From assembly GCA_937893205.1 (NCBI GenBank), contig CALBJU010000405.1, forward strand, positions 1 through 5,736: a stretch of DNA of 5,736 bases, given 5' to 3'. Origin of the DNA: an uncultured Bacteroidota bacterium. Lineage in GTDB: Bacteria > Bacteroidota > Rhodothermia > Rhodothermales > UBA10348. Made by a program: the position numbers and the translations under genes. The notes beneath the pieces are model-generated. The model was not told where the DNA came from and ran no database searches. It worked only from the letters and a program-made list of their open reading frames with translations. Within the stretch, counting starts at the first letter, position 1. Each line of letters begins with the position of its first letter. Below, piece after piece: positions 1-5,089 of the stretch.

Positions 1-627
1 GTCTACTACTTTCATTACCAACCGTCGGATTCGGTACTTATTCGCAGATCGATAGACGAAATGGAGCAGACTGAGGAGACTCAATCCGGTGAATCAGCTC
101 CTACAATCTTCGTCGAATCTCTGACCGGGAGATACGTTCTTATTTCGACCAGATCTCAAATTTCTCGAAGTGTCCAATCACTAAGCATACTGGATACTGA
201 ATCCGGTCAGTCGTACTCGATAGCCGATGTGACTGGCCCCGGAGGGAATCTCCAACCAACCACTCATCCCATAATCAGATGGTCTCCCACTCGGGACGAT
301 GTTGTTATGTATCGTGAGGGAGCAGATATAAAAGTATTTCAAGTATCAACTGGCAAGTCATTCCTTATCGAACCGTTCTTGCAGAATTTCAGCGTGGACG
401 GAAAACACGTCTATGGAGTCACCGAATCGTCCATCGTGAGGTACGGTGTTTCATACGAGCCTGAATTTTCGTTGATCGGTCAACCAGAAATTGTATTCAA
501 CGAGGGGACGGATGATGGTATTCGTCAAATCTGGACAATGGATTCTGGTTTCGTCTTGGAAAAATCTGACGTAGCGGAGTTCACCCAGCTTTGGTTATGG
601 GACAATTATTCCCACGATCAAAACTAA
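1..627 (+). CDS. C-terminal part of a beta-propeller-like (WD40/TolB-type) protein, 5' end outside window
   Basis: The frame is open from the first base, so the ATG at 61 is probably internal and the gene starts upstream; about 208 residues are visible before the TAA at 625-627. The visible part is rich in short beta strands with a repeated pattern: a phrase on displayed state (GRYVLIST), then a strand with SILDTESGQ, then IIRWSPTRDDVVMY, then IKVFQVSTGKS, then FSVDGKHVYGV. These match the blades of TolB/WD40-like propellers, where W/FSPDGK and a following 'D..TG' turn recur. No catalytic motif is visible in this part, so the propeller could be a partner-binding or sensor domain of a longer protein, for example a peptidase or an exported surface protein. 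It lies 110 bases upstream of the nuclease gene on the same strand. The coding call is firm; the fold is inferred from pattern only and the function is unknown. Confidence 0.65.
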   Translation, partial: VYYFHYQPSDSVLIRRSIDEMEQTEETQSGESAPTIFVESLTGRYVLISTRSQISRSVQSLSILDTESGQSYSIADVTGPGGNLQPTTHPIIRWSPTRDDVVMYREGADIKVFQVSTGKSFLIEPFLQNFSVDGKHVYGVTESSIVRYGVSYEPEFSLIGQPEIVFNEGTDDGIRQIWTMDSGFVLEKSDVAEFTQLWLWDNYSHDQN

Positions 628-737
628 ACTGATCTAGGCGCGATCTTGAGCCTCTCAGAAAGCGCCTTCAACGGATTCCATATCCCTTGTGCACGCGACA
701 TCTTCATTAAATCTATTGGACACTATTATGGAGTATC

Positions 738-2891
738 ATGAAGTGCATAGTCTTAGCTGTATGGGTTCTTTTTCTCGCCGTTCCCTCTTCATCGGCCCAA
801 ACGCTGAGTCCGGGTGATATTGCAATAATTGGCGTCAACTCCGACAACCCAGATCTTTTCGGCTTCGTCGCCCTTGTCGACCTCCCCTCTGGTACGCAAA
901 TCGGTTTTGTAGACCACGGATGGCAGGCGAGCGGATCGTTTCGGACCAACGAAGATGAGTACTTCTACACGGCCTCCAGCGGCATCAGTAGGGGCACGGT
1001 AGTTCAAGTCACAGACACCGACGGTTCTCCACGTTTTTCCACTTCTGGAGATCAACTCATCGCCTTCCAGGGTGCCGTCACGTCTCCCACCATGATCTAT
1101 GCCGTTAATTTCGAAGGGGCGGGTGTGTGGCAAGTTGACGCCACGTCATCCAACACCTCAGCTCTGCCGACCGGCTTGGTGAACGGCTCCACCGCAGTCG
1201 CGATAGATGAGTGTGATAACATCGCATACAGTGGATCCACGTCTGGCACTCGGTCTGAGCTACTCTCCCTCATTGGCGACAAGTCGAACTGGATATGTGA
1301 TAACGGCGACCGATTGATCTTCATTTCTTCGTTTACCGTCACTGATTCTGGAAGCAACAGCGCTCCTGAGTTCGTATCGCCCACTCTTACTCTACAAGCC
1401 ACGGCAGGCGATCAAGTTTCGATCCAGTATTCGGCGACAGATGCCGACTCTGCTCCCATCACGTATGGCGCACTAGGCCTCCCAGCCGGGGCCACAATAG
1501 ACCCCTCCACAGGAGCTTTTGAATGGACGACACAAGAGTCTGACACTGGTGCAAATACCTTCACGATCACTGCCTCTGATGGCATGACGACAGCATCCAT
1601 TTCTGTAACTATAACTGTTGTTTCGGTAGTTGAAGCCCATAGGCCATTTATTGTCGAGAGACCGAATGGAATTATCGTCCCTGGCGGGACACTCGCTGAA
1701 ATTATCTTCAGTGTTGCGGATCCAGAGGGGGGTGATCTTACTTACGATATCGTACCGGGCAACCTCGGAGCCCAAATTTCACTCACCTCGGGCAAGGGTG
1801 GGTCGTCGTTCCAACTCTTTCAATGGACTCCGCCGATAGAGCCGGGTATTCAGCACTTTTCTGTGACCATGACAGACGACGAGGGCTTGTCTGTCGGAAC
1901 TGACATCTATGTTGGCGGCTCCGGTACACTGTTTCAGGGGCAGTCGGGCTCAACTCTTCTGGCGAACTTGCAGAGCGCTTACAGTCCGGCCCAAACGCTA
2001 GGCTACAATGTAGCACGAGACACGTTGTATGCGATTGTCGAGACTGATCTCGCAGGGTTTGTAGAGGGCATATACACCGGCTTCCGGGTCAGATATACTG
2101 GTGGGGATCCAAGTAGTCAGATGTTCGCCGGAGGTATCAACGCAGAGCACACCTGGCCTCAGTCAATGGGCGCGGGTGTCGAGCCTCAAAAAAGTGATAT
2201 GCACTCCCTTTTTCCTGCCAAAGACAACGTCAACTCTACAAGGAGTAATCATCCTTACGACGAGATACCGGACGATCAGACGGCATCTTGGTTCAGGGAT
2301 ACTGAGATACTCTCATCTATCCCCGCCTCAGACATTGACGAATACAGTGAGTTTGCCTCTGGAAGATTCGAGCCTCGTGAATCAGTAAAGGGAGATGTCG
2401 CAAGAGCCGTGCTCTACTTCAAAACCATTTACGCTAGCGCCGCGGATCAGTCCTTCTTCGACGTGCAGTCACAGACACTGGGCGAATGGAACGAAACTGA
2501 TAGCCCGTCCGGTGAAGAAATACAGAGAAGTGGGAAGATTCGGCTCCATCAAGGCAACATTAATCCTTTTTTACTGGACTCCTCACTAGCAAACCGGCTT
2601 TTTAGTCTAGGTACGGATATCGAGCCCGAAGATCTACCAAAAATATTTGGTTTTGAGTCCGTCTACCCAAATCCAGTAGTGGGTCAACTCAATCTGAGAA
2701 TTGGTTCAAGAAGTGTCGGGGATGTAGACCTTCGACTTTTCGATGTTCTTGGAAGGGAGGTGCTGCACGAGTCTCTTAGGCCCAACAGGCCCGCCGCCGT
2801 CAACGTGAGGAGCTTGGCTACAGGCGTGTACGTGCTTCGTATTTCCTCGGGTTCTGAGGTCGACGCCAAGAAAATTCTGATACTTCGATAA
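738..2891 (+). CDS. Secreted multidomain endonuclease I (His-Me finger nuclease) with type IX secretion sorting domain
   Basis: This 717-residue protein is predicted to cut DNA (perhaps also RNA) outside the cell or on its surface. Residues 1-20 are a signal peptide (K2, hydrophobic core 4-15, SSA then Q21). Residues about 22-200 form a beta-rich domain beginning GDIAIIGVNSDNPD, resembling lamin-tail-like N-terminal domains of other exported nucleases. Two Ig/cadherin-like putative-Ig domains follow at about 207-295 and 301-392. The endonuclease I domain covers about 400-635. Its motif EHTWPQS gives metal ligand E470 and general base H471; SDMHSLFPAKDNVN (486-499) and RSNHPYDE (502-509) complete the family signature, with N499 as likely second metal ligand. 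By analogy with Vvn/EndA nucleases all key residues are present. Residues 637-717 (FGFESVYPNPV, LFDVLGREV, LATGVYVLRI, final KKILILR) are a T9SS C-terminal sorting domain. GGAG at 730-733 supports the ATG at 738. Likely roles are nutrient scavenging from DNA or biofilm DNA turnover. Confidence 0.93.
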   Translation: MKCIVLAVWVLFLAVPSSSAQTLSPGDIAIIGVNSDNPDLFGFVALVDLPSGTQIGFVDHGWQASGSFRTNEDEYFYTASSGISRGTVVQVTDTDGSPRFSTSGDQLIAFQGAVTSPTMIYAVNFEGAGVWQVDATSSNTSALPTGLVNGSTAVAIDECDNIAYSGSTSGTRSELLSLIGDKSNWICDNGDRLIFISSFTVTDSGSNSAPEFVSPTLTLQATAGDQVSIQYSATDADSAPITYGALGLPAGATIDPSTGAFEWTTQESDTGANTFTITASDGMTTASISVTITVVSVVEAHRPFIVERPNGIIVPGGTLAEIIFSVADPEGGDLTYDIVPGNLGAQISLTSGKGGSSFQLFQWTPPIEPGIQHFSVTMTDDEGLSVGTDIYVGGSGTLFQGQSGSTLLANLQSAYSPAQTLGYNVARDTLYAIVETDLAGFVEGIYTGFRVRYTGGDPSSQMFAGGINAEHTWPQSMGAGVEPQKSDMHSLFPAKDNVNSTRSNHPYDEIPDDQTASWFRDTEILSSIPASDIDEYSEFASGRFEPRESVKGDVARAVLYFKTIYASAADQSFFDVQSQTLGEWNETDSPSGEEIQRSGKIRLHQGNINPFLLDSSLANRLFSLGTDIEPEDLPKIFGFESVYPNPVVGQLNLRIGSRSVGDVDLRLFDVLGREVLHESLRPNRPAAVNVRSLATGVYVLRISSGSEVDAKKILILR

Positions 2892-2953
2892 GGGGACGTT
2901 ACCGCAGGATGGCATCTCACCGGACTGGATGAGAGACGATAGAAGCCCGCCAC

Positions 2954-3058
2954 AATAAACTCATTTTGCGGACTCGCACGACTGGCTGAGGCGCTTAGAA
3001 ACGATTACTTTCTGATGGGGGGCGAATGCTCGCCGCGTGAGAGGATGACGGGTTGGAA
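2954..3058. repeat. attC-like imperfect palindrome, copy 1 (diverged ends)
   Basis: First of three related ~100-base elements. It shares TTGCGGACTCGCACGACT (2966-2983), GAAACGATTACTTTCTG (from 2998) and GCGAATGCTCGC (from 3022) with copy 2. The inner arms TTGCGG (2966-2971) and CCGCGT (3033-3038) pair, TCGC pairs with GCGA, and AGAAA/TTTCT closes a central 7-base loop. The right core is GTTGGAA (3052-3058), 86 bases from the start of the left arm, as in the other copies; the left end AATAAAC (2954-2960) matches only in AAC. The ends are the most diverged of the three, so this copy may be decayed. It lies 62 bases after the nuclease stop and 134 bases beyond the lipocalin stop. The repeat itself is certain; the attC reading is an inference. 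Confidence 0.65.
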
Positions 3059-3090
3059 CTTCCATACGAATAAGATTTCGCTGTGAGTTC

Positions 3091-3131
3091 AGAACGATTT
3101 TATACGTTCTCGCTCTAATGCGGCAGCATTA
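3091..3131. other. Two adjacent perfect hairpins between copy 1 and the lipocalin-like gene
   Basis: AGAACG (3091-3096) and CGTTCT (3105-3110) form a perfect 6-base stem with an AT-rich 8-base loop. Five bases on, TAATGC (3116-3121) and GCATTA (3126-3131) form a second perfect 6-base stem with a 4-base loop. Neither is followed by a clear T-run on either strand. They lie in the 3' flank of the minus-strand lipocalin-like gene and could protect or end its transcript, but a regulatory role is not shown. Stems this short can arise by chance. Confidence 0.35.
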
Positions 3132-3168
3132 TGCAACTAACTGGAAATTCGTGCAGGTATGTCGGAAA

Positions 3169-3189
3169 GGGCTCCGGTTGGTGAGGCCC
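3169..3189 (-). terminator. Weak terminator-like hairpin after the lipocalin-like gene
   Basis: On the minus strand, four bases after the stop codon, GGGCCTC and GAGCCC form a GC-rich six-pair stem with one bulged base and an 8-base loop, followed by TTTCC. Position and GC content suit an intrinsic terminator for the lipocalin-like gene, but the T-run is only three bases, so termination would be weak at best. Confidence 0.35.
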
Positions 3190-3192
3190 CGC

Positions 3193-3690
3193 CTAGTTCG
3201 TCCCCCGGGGCCGACGGAGCGTCGCGCCGAATCCATTTGGCCAGGTAAGGGTGAGAGTACCCTCAGCGATACTAAACTCGAGTTCGACCCCATTTGCGGC
3301 CTCCATCCCGAAGTCAGCCATATAATTCGGATTCTTTGCCATGTACGCTTCGTAAGTGATGGTACTCCCGCTCACACGATACCGGCCCGAGTTCGCAGTG
3401 AACGAGTCGTATGCGGCCACTTTTTCGGCATCGGTGGGGCCCTCCTCTCCCTCATATTGAGCCCGCTCCTCGCCGCCATTCACAAACATAATGCTGTAGT
3501 TGCCCCCATGAGTAAATATGAACAGGCCGCGCTGGGGGTCAGAGACGCTCTCCCCGTCTGGCGGTGTCCAGCTGCTGACGATCCACGCACCCCTTAATTC
3601 CGAGGGGACCTGGGCGAGGGCGAGGGATCCGGTTCCTGAGGCTGCCGCCAGAATAAAGAGACTTGCCATAGCCACACGTAGTTGTCGCAT
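3193..3690 (-). CDS. Exported lipocalin-like domain protein
   Basis: The product has 165 residues. Residues 1-26 are a signal peptide (R2 and R5, hydrophobic core 8-17, cleavage after ALA at 24-26, mature start Q27), so it is exported to the periplasm or beyond. The mature part fits the small lipocalin-like family (Lipocalin_5 type): LRGAWIVSSW (32-41) gives the N-terminal G-x-W strand; GLFIFTHGGNYSIMFV (55-70) matches the family's 'G.l.yt.dG.ysv' hairpin; YDSFTANSGRYRVSGSTIT (94-112) and AKNPNYM (118-124) match the conserved central block; LTLTWPNG (146-153) is the last strand. Such proteins are thought to bind small hydrophobic ligands, but no ligand is known here. The start ATG has no strong Shine-Dalgarno upstream. 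The gene lies between attC-like copies 1 and 2, alone, so it reads as a cassette gene. The family call is moderately firm; the substrate is unknown. Confidence 0.85.
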   Translation of the reverse strand: MRQLRVAMASLFILAAASGTGSLALAQVPSELRGAWIVSSWTPPDGESVSDPQRGLFIFTHGGNYSIMFVNGGEERAQYEGEEGPTDAEKVAAYDSFTANSGRYRVSGSTITYEAYMAKNPNYMADFGMEAANGVELEFSIAEGTLTLTWPNGFGATLRRPRGTN

Positions 3691-3778
3691 CGCTTATTAC
3701 CACTGTTTGATGATCGAAGCACATCCTCAAAAGACGTTTATCCGTTGAGGCGCAAATACGCATCATGTTAGACGGTCG

Positions 3779-3792
3779 TGCATTCACATGCA
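3779..3792. repeat. Short perfect inverted repeat upstream of the lipocalin-like gene
   Basis: TGCAT (3779-3783) and ATGCA (3788-3792) flank a 4-base centre. It lies 89 bases upstream of the minus-strand lipocalin-like start, just outside attC-like copy 2. It could be a small operator, but there is no second copy or recognisable promoter to support that; a chance palindrome is possible. Confidence 0.3.
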
Positions 3793-3802
3793 AATTACAG
3801 GC

Positions 3803-3904
3803 CTGGAACGAGTTGCGGACTCGCACGACTTGCTGAGTCGGTCCGAAACGATTACTTTCTGGGAGGCGTGCGAATGCTCGCTGCAAATCCGCCAGCCGTT
3901 ATGC
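3803..3904. repeat. attC-like imperfect palindrome, copy 2
   Basis: The right core is GTTATGC (3898-3904), preceded by CCAGCC as in copy 3. The inner arms TTGCGG (3813-3818) and CTGCAA (3881-3886) pair over all six positions including one G-T. Next, TCGCACG (from 3821) pairs with CGTGCGA (from 3867), and CCGAAA pairs with TTTCTGG with one extra base, like the extrahelical bases of attC sites. The left core is CTGGAAC (3803-3809), matching only the AAC triplet. From left arm to GTT is 85 bases. It separates the lipocalin-like gene from the gene at 4050. The rest of the gene-free stretch 3691-4049 shows only the 3779-3792 palindrome and an unremarkable 145-base leader. Confidence 0.72.
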
Positions 3905-4049
3905 GATTCTGTTATTCCGAGTCATTCATTTTCAATTCGTAGCCGAAATCCCTATATCGTTTACGATGCGAGCTTAAATCCGCGGGGTACCACCAATTGC
4001 CCCAAACTCGGTCTCAAAAAGTCCGAATCCACATCAATCGAGATCAGCT

Positions 4050-4439
4050 ATGAAAAATGTCTTGAAATACACGTTAGCAAGCCTATGCATTGTCGTCCTG
4101 AGCGCAACGACTATGCTCAACGATAGAATCGTCGAAACGGCAGAATGCCAATTGAAGGAAGGGAAAACAATTGAGGATGTCCATGCGGCAAATTCTCGGT
4201 GGGTCGAATTTATGAACGCGAACGTTGAAGGCGGTGATATTCGAAGCTACGTCCTTACTTCCCGTGTAGGGGATGTTACTCTTGGCAAGTTCACGTACGT
4301 CGATTCGTTCCCGAGCCTGGAATCCTGGGCCGCGTCTTACAAGACGCATGAAATGGATGCATACAAGCCGATAAGGGAAGGTCTCCAGGCAGCGGCCGAG
4401 TGCTCGCAAAACGCCCTATTCGAATCAAAGCAAAGCTAG
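4050..4439 (+). CDS. Small exported protein of unknown function, alpha/beta-barrel-like pattern
   Basis: The product has 129 residues. The N-terminus (K2, K6, hydrophobic stretch 8-20) is a signal peptide or membrane anchor; the Cys at 13 is not in a proper lipobox. The mature part starts with ETAECQLKEGKT (29-40), then helix EDVHAANSRWVEFMN (42-56), strand IRSYVLTSRVG (64-74), strand LGKFTYVDSFPSLESW (78-93) and a final helix. This beta-alpha-beta-beta order resembles dimeric alpha/beta-barrel (ferredoxin-like) domains such as NIPSNAP or monooxygenase-like folds, but I see no catalytic residues. C33 and C118 could form a disulfide in the periplasm. I recall similar unnamed proteins in marine bacteria (shared 'EC.L..GKT..DV...N..W' start and 'YVDSFP..ESW'), but cannot check this here. 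It is the only gene between copies 2 and 3, and the only plus-strand gene in the array, with 248 bases of non-coding DNA after it. Confidence 0.82.
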   Translation: MKNVLKYTLASLCIVVLSATTMLNDRIVETAECQLKEGKTIEDVHAANSRWVEFMNANVEGGDIRSYVLTSRVGDVTLGKFTYVDSFPSLESWAASYKTHEMDAYKPIREGLQAAAECSQNALFESKQS

Positions 4440-4558
4440 TGCGTCTTGCCGCAATGGCGGTGAAAGGATAAGTCTAGATAGAAACTCAACGACAGTATTG
4501 CTGGATCGCAGCACATACGAATGTTTAATCGCTATGTCCGGTTTTCATTAAAGAAGCG

Positions 4559-4590
4559 AATTGCTAGAGCTGGAATTAGCTCTCTCAATT
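4559..4590. repeat. Two-part inverted repeat downstream of the 129-residue protein gene
   Basis: AATTG (4559-4563) pairs with CAATT (4586-4590), and inside it AGAGCT (4566-4571) pairs with AGCTCT (4578-4583) around a GGAATT loop; a CT/CT mismatch separates the two stems. It lies 120 bases past the stop of the 4050-4439 gene. There is no T-run after it on the plus strand, so it is not a standard terminator. The remainder of 4440-4687 shows no gene or clear signal. Confidence 0.4.
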
Positions 4591-4687
4591 ACCTCTGAAG
4601 ACGAAAACTAAATGATGGCCGCAACGAGCGGAAAACTCTCGCGGTGATTAACCCACTTTTTAGAAATTAAACATCATTTCTTTCATC

Positions 4688-4795
4688 GCATAACAAACGC
4701 ATGCTGCGGGCTCGCACGAGTGGCTGGGGCGGTCGGAATCAATTACTTTCTGGAAGGGGAGCGAACGCTCGCCTCAGTTCCACCAGCCGTTATTC
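4688..4795. repeat. attC-like imperfect palindrome, copy 3 (best-preserved ends)
   Basis: The ends are GCATAAC (4688-4694) and GTTATTC (4789-4795), complementary at six of seven positions, the R''/R' pattern of integron attC sites. Inner arms CTGCGG (4704-4709) and CCTCAG (4772-4777) pair at five of six positions; the change from T-A (copy 2) to C-G here is compensatory. The shared blocks GCTCGCACGA, ATTACTTTCTGG and GCGAACGCTCGC are present. Left arm to GTT is 85 bases. 'TAACAAACGC' at the left end also resembles the start of the Vibrio VCR attC. The GTTA core supplies the TAA stop of the minus-strand gene at 4790. Confidence 0.78.
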
Positions 4796-4999
4796 TTCTT
4801 CAAGCTTCCCCTTGAGGGCTGATAGAACCACTCCGACAATCACTCCAAATGATGTGCCAAGAGCTATGCCCATGCCGACATCACCGAACGCCGCGCCAAA
4901 AACAACTCCCATACTTGTACCCAGGGCTACACCCACACCGATACACTCCGTCTTTATTCTATTCTGACCATTGGCTTCATTGCTCAAATTCGTCACCAT
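4790..4999 (-). CDS. Small glycine-zipper membrane protein with internal duplication
   Basis: The product has 69 residues: a polar N-terminus (1-18), two glycine-rich hydrophobic segments (20-38 and 41-62) and a charged tail KGKLEEE. Glycines recur every fourth residue (23, 27, 31, 35, 39 and again 44, 48, 52, 56), the GxxxG glycine-zipper spacing that packs membrane helices. The two segments are near copies: IGVGVALGTSMGVVFG (20-35) and VGMGIALGTSFGVIVG (41-56), so the protein arose by duplication of a 21-residue unit. It is probably a two-helix hairpin in the inner membrane; an oligomeric channel or toxin-like activity is possible but not shown. The TAA stop lies inside the GTTATTC core of attC-like copy 3, the usual arrangement for a cassette gene and its attC site. 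No Shine-Dalgarno precedes the ATG. Confidence 0.8.
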   Translation of the reverse strand: MVTNLSNEANGQNRIKTECIGVGVALGTSMGVVFGAAFGDVGMGIALGTSFGVIVGVVLSALKGKLEEE

Positions 5000-5007
5000 T
5001 AAGTTTT

Positions 5008-5089
5008 AATAATTCGTGCGTCTGACAGGTAATCTTTGGATCGCACACTCCCAAGATTGAAAAGTCGCTTGAACCCGAATCCGTTATTC
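5008..5089. repeat. Possible degenerate fourth cassette junction (attC-like)
   Basis: The right end carries CCGTTATTCT (5081-5090), identical over ten bases to the right end of copy 3. CGAATCCGTTATT (5076-5088) pairs with AATAATTCG (5008-5016) apart from a few extra bases, giving terminal inverted arms. Inside are two competing stems, GTGCG/CGCAC (5016-5020, 5042-5046) and AATCTTTGG/CCCAAGATT (5031-5039, 5050-5058). The left end lacks the AAC triplet and the conserved central blocks of copies 1-3 are absent, so it is either a different, decayed attC or only a chance match at the end. Confidence 0.35.

Noticed and set aside
628..737. Sigma-70-type promoter before the nuclease gene
   Set aside because: Only poor matches with wrong spacing; this lineage also uses a different promoter consensus, and none was clear.
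3118..3597. Plus-strand open frame of 159 codons
   Set aside because: It is antisense to the lipocalin-like gene, which has a signal peptide and family motifs; the plus frame has none.
3767..3773. GTTAGAC, a perfect match to the integron core consensus GTTRRRY
   Set aside because: No complementary GTCTAAC partner or inner arms at attC distance; a seven-base match can occur by chance.
3788..4126. Plus-strand open frame of 112 codons across attC-like copy 2
   Set aside because: It runs through the repeat and overlaps the better supported gene at 4050 in another frame; no protein-like pattern.
4449..4460. Small CCGC/GCGG hairpin just after the 4050-4439 gene as a terminator
   Set aside because: The stem is only four pairs and is followed by TGAAAGG rather than a T-run.
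2954..4795. CRISPR array
   Set aside because: Only three ~100-base repeats about 850-890 bases apart with genes between them; no short regular spacers or cas genes.
2954..4795. Insertion sequence or MITE as the source of the repeats
   Set aside because: No transposase, no target-site duplications visible, and the copies differ most at their outer ends; the constant GTT core and internal covariation fit attC better, though a palindromic repeat family is not fully excluded.
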